Source: Prevotella sp. UBA2756 | Lineage (GTDB): Bacteria; Bacteroidota; Bacteroidia; Bacteroidales; Bacteroidaceae | Length of the DNA stretch: 64,000 nt | NCBI GenBank assembly: GCA_002353205.1 | Contig: DEJE01000062.1 | Span: 40,261-104,260, forward strand | Reading direction: 5' to 3' | Shown here: one piece after another, positions 17,224 through 24,996 of the stretch | Layout of the letters: each line of letters begins with the position of its first letter | Position numbering within the stretch: position 1 is the first letter of the stretch | Notes under the pieces: model-generated | Databases searched by the model: none | What the model was told of the DNA's origin: nothing | The model's input: the letters and a program-made list of their open reading frames with translations, nothing else | Translations under genes and position numbers: made by a program

Positions 17224-18564
17224 TCAGTTTCTCAGCACCCATGCCGACGTGGCATTCAGGCAGGCATCAAGCTCCGAAATGGCATCCATGGCAGCCTTCA
17301 CGCTGGCATCGCCCGGAGCGTCGACAAAGGCTTTGCCGCTGTTGCGGCAGGCATTGAGGGCGTTGAGGGCAGCCTGCAGCTTCGTGCTCAGCTCGTTGGC
17401 CTGTGCAGCATTGTACTTTGTGAGGTAGGCCATGATGGAATTGTTGGTCCACTGCGAACCTTCCACATTATTATACAGGCTGTTCTGAATGCTCATGATG
17501 TTGTCGTAGAAGTCCTTGAACGAGTTGTGGCTGTAGGGCGACTCGATGTAGTTGGGATCGTCTTCCACCATCTCGCCCGTCTCCTCGTCCTTGCGCTGCT
17601 CGGGTTTGCCCACGGCGGCGCGGTAGGCCTGTCCCATCTTCTGGTCGGCCACCTCGGCGCAGATGTTCGAGCATCCGCTGACAAGGATTGTCTCCACCAC
17701 TTTCTTCCACGAAGCCTGCGTGCTCGTCGGCGTGGCGGCAGCCTGCAGGTCGGCGCCGTAGCTCAGCCCGTTCTTCTGCACGGTCGTCTCGAAGTCGTTG
17801 TACACCTTGGCCATCTCGCTTACGCGTGCGCGGTGGTCGGCAGCAGCGTCGTTTCCGAGCCATGCCACTTCCAGCTGCCAGCACTTGTCGCGCAGGTCGC
17901 AGGCCACGGCTGTTGCAAACACAACCTCTTCCTTGCCCGTGACGGTCATGCCCTTGAAGTATTCCTCTCCTTTGTAGGTGTAGTTCTCGGTGGCGTCGTT
18001 GTTGAAGATAGCCACGTCGCGGTTCTTTCCGTCGCGGAAGAAGATGAACTCAATGCCGTGGAACCCCAGGTTCTCCGAGGTCAGGAAGTCGCGGGCCCTA
18101 CCGTTGTCAGAAGCTCCTTTCAGGCTTTCTATCTTCTTGTCGTCGCTCAGGTCCTTTGCCAGTGTGGGCACGTCGAGGGGCCATGTGTCGATGTGCGGGT
18201 CGATTTCGAAGTCGGAAGCCGCACCGTAGAGGAAGGCTTCGCTCTGCTCCCAGTATTTGCGTGCTGCCTTATACGATGTGCAGATGGCGTCGATGTCGCC
18301 CTGTGCCACTGCCGTTCCGGCCTGCAGCTTCGTGTTCAGCGCCGTGATGAGCTGGTAGAGGTTCTGCGTCTCTGCGGCCAGACTCTTATAGGTGGGGAAG
18401 ACCACGTCGCTGAGGTATTTTCCCGTCATGTCCTTGAGGGCGTTGTTCTGCTCCTCTACGGTGTTCCCCTTGTTGTCATCATCGTCACTGCTGCATGAGC
18501 TGAGGCTCATGCCCATTGTGCCAACTGCCATCAGCAGCATGGCATACTTGAAATACTTTTTCAT
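17224..18564 (-). CDS. Imelysin (peptidase M75-like) lipoprotein
   Basis: 446 residues with a lipoprotein signal (SLSSCSSD, Cys about 24) and a Ser/Asp-rich linker. It shows imelysin hallmarks: the GxHxxE motif as GFHGIEF near 168, and helical repeats with YKAARKYWEQSEAFLYGAAS, split here as YKAARKYWEQSEAF and LYGAAS. Imelysins bind or sense iron and are iron-repressed in several bacteria; protease activity was claimed for some but the catalytic set is disputed. Its place between a porin and a di-haem oxidoreductase matches the usual context of this family. Confidence 0.9.
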   Translation of the reverse strand: MKKYFKYAMLLMAVGTMGMSLSSCSSDDDDNKGNTVEEQNNALKDMTGKYLSDVVFPTYKSLAAETQNLYQLITALNTKLQAGTAVAQGDIDAICTSYKAARKYWEQSEAFLYGAASDFEIDPHIDTWPLDVPTLAKDLSDDKKIESLKGASDNGRARDFLTSENLGFHGIEFIFFRDGKNRDVAIFNNDATENYTYKGEEYFKGMTVTGKEEVVFATAVACDLRDKCWQLEVAWLGNDAAADHRARVSEMAKVYNDFETTVQKNGLSYGADLQAAATPTSTQASWKKVVETILVSGCSNICAEVADQKMGQAYRAAVGKPEQRKDEETGEMVEDDPNYIESPYSHNSFKDFYDNIMSIQNSLYNNVEGSQWTNNSIMAYLTKYNAAQANELSTKLQAALNALNACRNSGKAFVDAPGDASVKAAMDAISELDACLNATSAWVLRN

Positions 18565-18593
18565 TGTGATATAGATTTTTAAATGTATAATCG

Positions 18594-18625
18594 CTTGAAA
18601 CCTGAAAGTCTGAAACTCTGAAACC
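18594..18625. repeat. Octanucleotide tandem repeat (4 units)
   Basis: Four 8-bp units of CTGAAA[GC][TC], the first degenerate (CTTGAAAC), fill most of the space between the porin and imelysin genes. The last base pairs into the porin stop codon at 18625-18627, as with the heptamer repeats at 10.4 and 61 kb. Confidence 0.8.
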
Positions 18626-19935
18626 TACAGGAAGAATCCCTCGTAGGCCACACCGATGTTGAGTGCGGGCTCGTTGTTGAGCGGACTCTTGAAGATGCGG
18701 TGCGAGTATTCGGCCTTGATGGCTATCTGCTTCACGGGGAAGAAGTTCAGTCCGGCCACCACGCGGCTGCGCTTGGTGTAGTTGTTAGTGGCCGGCGACT
18801 GCGTGTGCTCGCGTATGTAGGAGTCGTAGACCTCGTAGCGCCCGAAGACGAAGAGGCGTTTCTGGTCGCGGCGTAGGCTCTGTATCTGCGAGAAGACGTC
18901 GTAGCCGGCCTCGATGCCGATGGCCATGGCGTTCTTGCCCACAAGCGTCTTGTTGTAGGGCGACGTCTTCGGCGAGTTCACCTTCGCGTTGTTCAGCATC
19001 GGCGTGTCGGAGATGTAGCCGTAGTCGGCCTGTCCGCGCACGATCCAGTTCCAGCGGTTCAGCGTGAAGTCGATGCTGCCTATGAAGACGTTGGCCTTCA
19101 CCTTGTCGTAGGCTTTTCCCTCACCCTCCATGTCGTTGGGGTAGGTGTTGTGCATCGACTGGCCGCCGTAGCCGCTCACGCCTACGCGCAGGCCGTCGAT
19201 GGGAAAGTAGTCCAGACGGGCAGCAAACCCGTATTTGTTAGCGGGCTTGAACTCGTAGGCCGATCCGGCACCGCTGTGAATCCATTGATCGCGGCTGAAC
19301 TTCAGCGCATTCAGGCCCGCCACCATCTGCAGCTCGTAGCGCAGACGGCCCGCACGGCCCCAGAACGAGATGCCCGTGTCGTGCCATGTGGAGGGAAGGA
19401 TGGTGTTTTCGCCCTCAGGACGGTAGACGGTGAAGAAGTTCAGCGGCTCGTGGTGGGCGTTGTTCAGGCCTACGGGCACCACGATGTGGCCCACGCGGAG
19501 GTTGGCCGACGGCGAGAAGCTCTTCTGGATCCAGAACTGCTCCAGTTCCACTTCGCCGCCTTTCTCCACCTCGGTCTCGTATTCGCCGCCCTCGTCGGTC
19601 TCTATCTCCACGGCTGCTCCCACCCCCGTGTGCTCGAACTCTATTTCTGTGCCCATGGTCCAGCCGTGGCCGAAGTCGTAGCCCAGGTAGATGACGGCAT
19701 GGGGAATGTCGAAACGGCCGTTGCTCGGGTCGTCCTTGTATTTCGACGGGTTGCGGTAGCGGTATTGGTTGTCGCTGTAGAAATGGCGCGAGAGCGCCAC
19801 TTCGCCGTAGCCTCCGACGCTCAGTCGGTTGCCACGAGCGTGGTTCATCACGCTGTCGCCTGCTGCTGTCTGCGCTTGCACGGCGTTGGAGCCCATCAGT
19901 GCGCACGCTGTCAGTGCCAAGATTGTGTGCTTCAT
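18625..19935 (-). CDS. Outer membrane porin (OprO/OprP-like)
   Basis: 436 residues with a signal peptide (MKHTILALTACALMGSNAVQ, cleavage after QA). It has the alternating amphipathic strands of a 16- or 18-strand porin, including RLSVGGYGEVALSRHFY, FDIPHAVIYLGYDFGHGW and a terminal VAYEGFFL. The acidic loop with EIETDEGGEYETEVEKGG (about 110-130) is notable. The porin family was first described as phosphate-selective, but in this context (imelysin and cytochrome genes) the substrate is uncertain. It is the first gene of the unit behind a TAACTTTG box. Confidence 0.85.
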   Translation of the reverse strand: MKHTILALTACALMGSNAVQAQTAAGDSVMNHARGNRLSVGGYGEVALSRHFYSDNQYRYRNPSKYKDDPSNGRFDIPHAVIYLGYDFGHGWTMGTEIEFEHTGVGAAVEIETDEGGEYETEVEKGGEVELEQFWIQKSFSPSANLRVGHIVVPVGLNNAHHEPLNFFTVYRPEGENTILPSTWHDTGISFWGRAGRLRYELQMVAGLNALKFSRDQWIHSGAGSAYEFKPANKYGFAARLDYFPIDGLRVGVSGYGGQSMHNTYPNDMEGEGKAYDKVKANVFIGSIDFTLNRWNWIVRGQADYGYISDTPMLNNAKVNSPKTSPYNKTLVGKNAMAIGIEAGYDVFSQIQSLRRDQKRLFVFGRYEVYDSYIREHTQSPATNNYTKRSRVVAGLNFFPVKQIAIKAEYSHRIFKSPLNNEPALNIGVAYEGFFL

Positions 19936-19989
19936 CTTCAGAAAATGTTTTTTTCAGCCACCGTTTCCGCCGGTGGTTTTTTGCGAGTG

Positions 19990-19997
19990 CAAAGTTA
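19990..19997 (-). promoter_or_regulatory. -7 box for the porin-imelysin-cytochrome unit
   Basis: Minus-strand TAACTTTG lies about 55 bp before the porin start. No clear Fur-like box was recognised. Confidence 0.5.
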
Positions 19998-20150
19998 CGA
20001 CGCTTTCAGAAAGTGCACAATACTTAAATTTTGGTAAAATCTCAGGCCGTCCGCTACCTATTATTGATGAAGCGGCCGCGCCAAGGAGGCGCCAACCGCT
20101 TCTTTCCTCATCATTTTTTAGGAGTAGCAGGCGTTGCAGGAGATACAAAA

Positions 20151-20187
20151 AAGCCGCCCCTACGTTGCGTGTAGGGGCGGCTTTTTC
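20151..20187. terminator. Intrinsic terminator after the BspA gene
   Basis: Perfect 13-bp stem AAGCCGCCCCTAC / GTAGGGGCGGCTT with a 7-nt loop, bordered by A and T runs on both sides, so it can act on either strand. It ends transcription coming from the BspA region on the minus strand. Confidence 0.85.
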
Positions 20188-20202
20188 TTGATTGAACCTT
20201 TA

Positions 20203-20454
20203 TTATATTGCTATTTTCTTACCGTTGCAGATATAGATACCGGGGGTTGTGGGCTTCTCGGGCAGCCGGGCACCGCCAAGCGTGAACCATTCAGCTGCCT
20301 TCTGGTTGCCACAGTTCACTTCTGTCACCTCACTGATGCCCGTCGTCTCGCTGTTGTTGCCGGCACCGAAGTATTTGGCTTCGAACTCAGCGAAATCTAC
20401 ATTCTCATCTTCGAAGAGGGTCGTGCCCTTGGCCGAAGCTTTTTGGGGCCTCAC
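20203..20454 (-). pseudogene. Detached C-terminal piece of the BspA-like protein
   Basis: 83 codons in the same reading frame as the BspA gene, separated from it by two adjacent stop codons (TGA then TAG, 20460-20455). It ends in EWFTLGGARLPEKP and PGIYICNGKKIAI, the surface-protein tail also found on the M6 and C10 proteases here. As a free gene it would need a GTG start at 20454, has no signal peptide, and makes no sense alone. I read it as the original C terminus cut off by nonsense changes, or as a relic of a neighbouring BspA copy joined by recombination. Confidence 0.6.
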
Positions 20455-20457
20455 CTA

Positions 20458-21543
20458 TCATTTGTCTTTCATAGGCGCAGCCTCGCCATCTGGTGCCTCG
20501 CCGATGTCCATCACGGCGCCCTGCACGCTGGTGAGGTAGCCGGGATTGGCCGATCCGCCATCCACATGAGCATACGCGGCATCTGTATGGTCATCATCGT
20601 AGGTAGTGCCTTGCTCTCCCTTAATCGCGCTGCAATATGTGAACATATCAGAAGATGTGACGTTCGTGGTGGACCAACCGCTTCCAACATAAACCGTGGT
20701 CAATTTACTGCAACCAGAGAACAAACCGTCCATGCTTGTCACGTTGGATGTATCGAAGCTGCTCACGTCAAGGCGTATCAAGTTATCGCAAAAAATGAAC
20801 ATACCCGACATATTTGTCACCTTGGATGTATCAAAGTTGCTCACGTCAAGACTTGTCAGGCTCTCGCAACCGAGAAACATAGAACTGATGTATGTCACAT
20901 TGGATGTATCGAAGTTGCTCAAGTCAAGGCTTGTAAGGCTGTTGCAACCATTGAACATGGAACCCATGCTTGTCACCTCGGAAGTATCGAAGTTGCTCAC
21001 GTCAAGACTTGTCAGACTGCTGCAGCACAAAAACATTTCATCCATGTCTGTCACCTTGCTTGTGTCGAAGCTGCTCACGGTTAGGCTTGTCAGGCTGCTG
21101 CAACATTTGAACATACCGAACATGCCTGTCACCTTGGATGTATCGAAATGGCTCAAGTCGAGGCTTGTCAGGCTACTGCAACCACAGAACATACATTCCA
21201 TGTTTGTCACATCACTCGTGTTCAGATTATCTATTCCTCCTATGGACACAATCTTCTTCATTCCATCAAACCAAGAATTGGTGGACGTGGGACGGGCTGA
21301 CTCGAAGGAAGAATCGAAAAGCACAGACGTGACATTGGCATAATTGCCGTCTGCTTGCCATCCAGGAATATTGATACCCGTGTTCAAGTCATAGGTCATA
21401 CCCGTCCGCGAACTGCGCAGACCATCGTGATAGAACGTCAACGTTCCGTTATTATATACGGCATACGACTCATCTGCTGCCATCACTTCCATGCCAGAAG
21501 CCATTGCCACGAGCGCCACGATGATTGTAATGATTCTCTTCAT
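20458..21543 (-). CDS. BspA-type leucine-rich repeat (DUF285) surface protein
   Basis: 361 residues with a signal peptide (MKRIITIIVALVAMASGMEV). Residues about 90-300 are eight or nine tandem 23-residue repeats of the form SLTSLDVSNFDTSKVTNMSGMF (20 of these: SLTSLDVSNFDTSKVTNMSG), visible also as about 69-bp DNA periodicity. Such BspA repeats occur on adhesins and surface proteins of oral and gut Bacteroidetes, and can bind host proteins. The chain ends in GGSANPGYLTSVQG, which normally stands just before a short linker and the tail; here the tail is beyond two stop codons. Secretion may still occur, surface anchoring is doubtful. Confidence 0.87.
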   Translation of the reverse strand: MKRIITIIVALVAMASGMEVMAADESYAVYNNGTLTFYHDGLRSSRTGMTYDLNTGINIPGWQADGNYANVTSVLFDSSFESARPTSTNSWFDGMKKIVSIGGIDNLNTSDVTNMECMFCGCSSLTSLDLSHFDTSKVTGMFGMFKCCSSLTSLTVSSFDTSKVTDMDEMFLCCSSLTSLDVSNFDTSEVTSMGSMFNGCNSLTSLDLSNFDTSNVTYISSMFLGCESLTSLDVSNFDTSKVTNMSGMFIFCDNLIRLDVSSFDTSNVTSMDGLFSGCSKLTTVYVGSGWSTTNVTSSDMFTYCSAIKGEQGTTYDDDHTDAAYAHVDGGSANPGYLTSVQGAVMDIGEAPDGEAAPMKDK

Positions 21544-21591
21544 CTTGTTATAGTTTTACGGGGTTCATATTAGCGTTGATGATTCTCGCTA

Positions 21592-21599
21592 CAAATTTA
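21592..21599 (-). promoter_or_regulatory. -7 box for the BspA gene
   Basis: Minus-strand TAAATTTG lies 48 bp before the BspA start. Confidence 0.4.
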
Positions 21600-21668
21600 C
21601 AAATTAAACCGTTAAGACGTAGTATCAGCTATTTAAAGAATCTTAAACAGCGCGATTTTTTCTTCTGG

Positions 21669-21950
21669 GACCCCCTCCAAACCTCCCCGAGGGGAGGAAA
21701 AGCCCCTCCCCAACCCTCCCCGAAGGAGAGGGAGAGAGGCCCTGTTCGAGCGAATTTGTAATTCGCTCGTAGTGAGTATAAGCATCTGTGATGCGGGAAG
21801 CCCCACGGAGTGACCGCTTCTTTCATACGGTTGGAATCATTTAATTCGGATTGCAAATCCTGATACTCAATGCTGGCGAATTTCAAATTCGCCAGAACGG
21901 TGCAGGGGGCTATACTCTCTCCCCCTCGGGGGAGACGGAGGGGGGTCCCC
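21669..21950. repeat. Cluster of palindromic REP-like elements
   Basis: The gene-free region 21.6-22.5 kb holds several GC-rich imperfect palindromes of the form CCTCCCC...GGGGAGG at about 21669-21697, 21702-21737 and 21916-21950, with a further one at 22340-22380. Between them are shorter perfect palindromes: CGAGCGAATT/AATTCGCTCG (21747-21769), GGATT/AATCC (21848-21860) and CTGGCGAATTT/AAATTCGCCAG (21873-21895). They look like dispersed bacterial interspersed palindromes; no transposase is nearby. Confidence 0.7.
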
Positions 21951-22032
21951 ATCCCTCTCTTTGTCAATTTATTTAACCGGATTTTTTTGCAGGGATTTTT
22001 CTTCGTTCTAGAGAGACGAATCGTTCTGAAAC

Positions 22033-22308
22033 GGTAAAAGAATTGAACAAAATCGTGAAAATTTTCGTTCTGATTTTCAAAATGAGCCGTTTTACACTCC
22101 GAAATGAGCCGTTTTGCTCTTCAAGATGACGCATTCTGCGAGGCAAAATGAGCCATTCTGGAGTGTAAAATGCGTCATTTTGAAAACCCGGAAAATGTAA
22201 AGAAAAGACAAGGTGCTTGTTTTCAGACCGTTACAACTCTCGCGAGAATCGCTCGGATTCGTCCGTGGGATTTTAATTTCAGAATTTTGCAGCCACAGAG
22301 CGTTAAAA
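22033..22308 (+). repeat. 276-bp dispersed element, copy A, with internal 22-bp array
   Basis: This element recurs in inverted orientation at 32046-32321. Both copies are 276 bp and align without a gap, with about 30 mismatches counted by eye. The middle (22079-22188) is five tandem units of exactly 22 bp. Each unit has a conserved 5' part close to AAAATGAGCCATTTTG and a variable 3' part. The flanks contain a CGCGAGAATCGCTC-type segment. No open frame is present. Function unknown. Confidence 0.88.
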
Positions 22309-22405
22309 TGAGAGTTTTGTAAAGGAAATTCAGAGAAGGGGAAGCCCCACCCCGACCCTCCCCCAAGGGGAGGGGGAGAATGACGGGATTACGAATTACG
22401 CAAAT

Positions 22406-22437
22406 GGCACCGGCCGTCTGTACAGACAACCGGTGCC
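22406..22437 (-). terminator. Hairpin after the first beta-barrel gene
   Basis: GGCACCGG / CCGGTGCC arms with an inner TCTGTACAGA palindrome lie 53 bp beyond the stop codon. A T run is not on the expected side, so termination strength is uncertain. A degenerate version of the same flank follows the second barrel gene (about 23540-23575). Confidence 0.5.
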
Positions 22438-22489
22438 ACGAGTCGTTTTTTTATGGTAATCGTAGGTTTGTTTTTTCTCTGTTGATGTC

Positions 22490-23077
22490 TTAGAACTTGC
22501 AGCGCACACCGCCCATGATGATACCCTGCTCACCGAAACCGAACTCTGCAAAGCCGCAGACTTTGTTGCCCACCTCGATACCCAGGAGCGATGCCTGGAA
22601 GTTGAAGAACGTCTGTTTTTCCGTATCGGTTTTGTCGGTGTCATCTTCCTCAAACTTTACATTTTGCAAAGTGATACCTGCGGCAAGCTTCGAATACAAG
22701 CCGAAGTTCTTCTTTTGCAGCCAGTTGAACTTCACTGCAGGCATGACGGTGATGTAGGTGCTGGTCTTGTCACCATATTCGTGGCCACTGACCCTGGCTT
22801 CTTCGTTCGACCTCATGAACGCTCCGATGGCACCCACGCCGATTACGTTATTGATGCGGTAGAAATATTCGGCCGAGATGGGTCCAAATAACTTCTCGTT
22901 ATCGAAGGTGGCGGTGCCGAACGATCCGAGGGATGTACCCACCTTTGTCCAGGCGTCGAGGATCTGCGATGTTGATCCACCACCATAGGCGATGCTGATT
23001 TCGTGTTTCGTGTCCTGAGCGTTTGCACTTACGCAGAGCAGCATGGCTGCCATCATTGTCATAAAAATCTTTCTCAT
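22490..23077 (-). CDS. Outer membrane beta-barrel protein, tandem copy 1
   Basis: 195 residues with a signal peptide (MRKIFMTMMAAMLLCVSANA). The mature part is a small 8-strand-type barrel with AEYFYRINNVIGVGAIGAF, MPAVKFNWLQKKNFGLYSK and the terminal EFGFGEQGIIMGGVRCKF, ending in Phe as most barrel proteins do. No specific ligand can be named. It is paralogous to the gene at 23623-24210 over its full length, and the duplication includes promoter, upstream element and 3' flank, so both are likely regulated alike. Confidence 0.82.
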   Translation of the reverse strand: MRKIFMTMMAAMLLCVSANAQDTKHEISIAYGGGSTSQILDAWTKVGTSLGSFGTATFDNEKLFGPISAEYFYRINNVIGVGAIGAFMRSNEEARVSGHEYGDKTSTYITVMPAVKFNWLQKKNFGLYSKLAAGITLQNVKFEEDDTDKTDTEKQTFFNFQASLLGIEVGNKVCGFAEFGFGEQGIIMGGVRCKF

Positions 23078-23145
23078 TGTTTTTTTCTCCTTTTTTTTGT
23101 TATTATTATTTTTACTTTAATTGTCTTTTTTTCTTTTCGACAATG

Positions 23146-23175
23146 CAAAGGTATTGCGTTTTTCTGAGGCTGCAA
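23146..23175 (-). promoter_or_regulatory. Promoter of beta-barrel copy 1
   Basis: Minus-strand TTG (23175-23173), 19 bp, TACCTTTG (23153-23146). The leader to the start codon is unusually pyrimidine- and T-rich. Confidence 0.65.
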
Positions 23176-23207
23176 TGGATTTTTCAGAAAAAAGCAAAAG
23201 ACGTATC

Positions 23208-23235
23208 GGACAGCCGACCTGTTTTCGGACAACTG
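23208..23235 (-). promoter_or_regulatory. Conserved 28-bp element upstream of the beta-barrel promoter (copy 1)
   Basis: GACAGCCGAC, a short gap, then TTCGGACAACTG, found again with the same spacing at 24341-24368. It lies about 55 bp upstream of the -7 box in both places. It contains a TCGG/CCGA inverted repeat and may be an activator or repressor site. Confidence 0.5.
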
Positions 23236-23270
23236 GAGGAAAGGGGCCTTGAAACTGTCTGAAAGGGGCC

Positions 23271-23387
23271 TTAAAGGGAAGTGTTCAGCAAAAAAAAGGA
23301 AGCAAGAGCCCATGCGCCTGCTGCGCAGCTGAACATGGCGATAGCAGCCATGGTTACACTCTTCTTGAAAGTAGAAATCTTTTTCAT
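23271..23387 (-). CDS. Possible 38-residue membrane peptide
   Basis: A short frame beginning MKKISTFKKSVTMAAIAMFS and continuing into CAAGAWALASFFLL, a basic head followed by one hydrophobic helix. It has a TACCTTTG box 47 bp upstream (23441-23434) and lies in the spacer between the two tandem barrel genes. No family recognised. It may be a real small membrane peptide or the leftover signal sequence of a lost third barrel gene. Confidence 0.4.
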   Translation of the reverse strand: MKKISTFKKSVTMAAIAMFSCAAGAWALASFFLLNTSL

Positions 23388-23433
23388 TTTTGAATTTTTT
23401 TGGATTGTTACTGATTGAATAATTTTTCTGATG

Positions 23434-23441
23434 CAAAGGTA
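23434..23441 (-). promoter_or_regulatory. -7 box for the small peptide
   Basis: Minus-strand TACCTTTG, identical to the boxes of the two flanking barrel genes, but without a clear TTG 19-20 bp upstream. Confidence 0.4.
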
Positions 23442-23622
23442 TGGGGAACGCGAGCTTTTCGAAAAAACAGCGCGACACACCGCTTTTGTCCTTCTGTTCT
23501 TCTGTCTACAAAAACCTGTTCTTCTGTCTAAAAACGAAAAAGGCACCAGCTGCCTTTACAGACAACCGATGCCCCAAGTTTTTTAATGGTAATCGTAGGT
23601 TTGTTTTACAGAATCGCAAAGT

Positions 23623-24210
23623 TTAGAACTTGTAGCGTATACCGGCCAGAACGGCACCCTGCTCACCGAAGCCAAGCTCTGCGAATCCACATATTGACTG
23701 ACCGAATTCCACGCCGAGGGCTGTTGCCTGGAAGTTGAACATGATGCTGTTATCCGACTCAGAAGTGTTAGTATTGTTATTCGTCTCTTTTCTGGTCTCG
23801 AACGTGACGCCGATTCCGACTTTTGAATACATGCCCCAGTTCTTCTTGCGCAGCCAGTTGAATTTCACAGCCGGCATGACCGTAATGTCTGAACGAGTGA
23901 CATCACCTGCTTTCGAACGGCTTTCGAAGACGTCTTCAGTTGTTTTCTCGTAGGCTCCGATTACACCCACGCCGACAACTGGGCTGATGCGATAGAAATA
24001 TTCTGCAGAAATCGGTCCGAAGTGCTTCTCGTTTTCAAACGTTGTGTGACCTCCGGTGAACATAAGTGCTCCTACTTTTCCCCAGCCGTCAACGAAGTCT
24101 GTCGTTGTTCCTCCTCCGTATGTTACGGCGATTTCGTGCTTATTGTCCTGAGCGTTCATTGTTCCGCAGAGCAGCACAGCTGCCATCAAAGTCATCATAA
24201 ATTTTTTCAT
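23623..24210 (-). CDS. Outer membrane beta-barrel protein, tandem copy 2
   Basis: 195 residues, signal peptide MKKFMMTLMAAVLLCGTMNA, full-length paralogue of the protein at 22490-23077. Shared blocks include HFGPISAEYFYRISPVVGVG, MPAVKFNWLRKKNWGMYSK and ELGFGEQGAVLAGIRYKF. Differences gather in the likely external loops (DVFESRSKAGDVTRSD; KETNNNTNTSESDNS), the pattern expected when loops face immune or phage pressure (inference). It has its own promoter. Confidence 0.82.
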   Translation of the reverse strand: MKKFMMTLMAAVLLCGTMNAQDNKHEIAVTYGGGTTTDFVDGWGKVGALMFTGGHTTFENEKHFGPISAEYFYRISPVVGVGVIGAYEKTTEDVFESRSKAGDVTRSDITVMPAVKFNWLRKKNWGMYSKVGIGVTFETRKETNNNTNTSESDNSIMFNFQATALGVEFGQSICGFAELGFGEQGAVLAGIRYKF

Positions 24211-24278
24211 TGTTCTTTTCTCCTTTTTTTTGTAATACCTTTGGTTCTTTTATTTGTTGTTTTTTCTTTTTGACGATG

Positions 24279-24308
24279 CAAAGGTAGTGGGCTTTTCTGA
24301 TGCTGCAA
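24279..24308 (-). promoter_or_regulatory. Promoter of beta-barrel copy 2
   Basis: Minus-strand TTG (24308-24306), 19 bp, TACCTTTG (24286-24279), the same geometry as in copy 1. Confidence 0.65.
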
Positions 24309-24340
24309 TAGTTTTTGAAGAAAAAAGGTAAAAGAGCATC

Positions 24341-24368
24341 AGACAGCCGACGGGAATTCGGACAACTG
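24341..24368 (-). promoter_or_regulatory. Conserved 28-bp element upstream of the beta-barrel promoter (copy 2)
   Basis: Second occurrence of GACAGCCGAC ... TTCGGACAACTG; see 23208-23235. Confidence 0.5.
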
Positions 24369-24423
24369 TCGGAAAACGGCCGCAAAGCTGTCCGACGAAG
24401 GTGCCCAAAGGCTGGTTTTATGC

Positions 24424-24461
24424 AAAAAAAAGGAAACAAGGGCGTGACCTCTTGTTTCCTT
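24424..24461 (-). terminator. Intrinsic terminator after the LMW phosphatase gene
   Basis: Stem AAGGAAACAAG / CTTGTTTCCTT (24430-24440 / 24451-24461) with a 10-nt loop; on the minus strand it is followed by a run of T (24430-24424). It closes the SusC-SusD-phosphatase unit. Confidence 0.85.
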
Positions 24462-24468
24462 TTCACTT

Positions 24469-24996
24469 CTATGCACGGGCGAGGAGCTCGTCGAGCAGCC
24501 CCTCGCAGGCATCCTCGATGAGGTCGAGGGCCAGCTCGAAGTCGCGCGGGCCGCCGTAGTAGGGGTCGGGGACGGTGGCCTGTCCGGGGTGGTGGCGCAG
24601 GTAGTGGGCCAGCGAGCCTATCTTTCGTGCGTTCTCCTGCGTGGCGGCCACGCGTCGCAGGTCGTGGAGGTTCTCCTCGTCCATACCTATTATATAATCG
24701 TAGCGGTCGAAGTCGGTGCGCTTCACCTGTCGGGCGCGGTGCGTCAGCGCGTAGCCGCGGCGGCTGCCGTGCTCGCGCATGCGGTGGTCGGGCAGCTGTC
24801 CGGTGTGCCAGGCACCGATGCCGGCGCTGTCAATCTCGAACCGCTGTGCCACCCCGCGCCGTTCCACCATCTGCTCCATCACGGCCTGCGCCGCCGGACT
24901 GCGGCAGATGTTGCCCAGGCATACGAAGAGGATGCGCGTTGTCGGTGTTGCTTTCTGTTCTGATTGTTGATGTGGGTGGTTCATTGTGGTGCTCAT
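24469..24996 (-). CDS. Low-molecular-weight protein-tyrosine-phosphatase family protein
   Basis: 175 residues. The phosphate-binding loop is in FVCLGNICRSPAAQ (nucleophile Cys26, Arg32), and the general acid Asp144 is in VPDPYYGG, so the active site is complete. LMW phosphatases remove phosphate from tyrosine in proteins, often kinases of capsule synthesis; no tyrosine kinase is next to it here. The start at 24996 overlaps the SusD stop as ATGA, implying coupling to the polysaccharide locus; a second in-frame ATG (24984) is possible. Upstream continuation of the frame runs through the SusD gene and is a shadow. Confidence 0.93.
   Translation of the reverse strand: MSTTMNHPHQQSEQKATPTTRILFVCLGNICRSPAAQAVMEQMVERRGVAQRFEIDSAGIGAWHTGQLPDHRMREHGSRRGYALTHRARQVKRTDFDRYDYIIGMDEENLHDLRRVAATQENARKIGSLAHYLRHHPGQATVPDPYYGGPRDFELALDLIEDACEGLLDELLARA

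Noticed and set aside
20203..20454. Independent gene with GTG start
   Set aside because: No signal peptide or promoter, and it is in the same frame as the BspA gene with a typical surface tail, so it is better explained as a detached C terminus.
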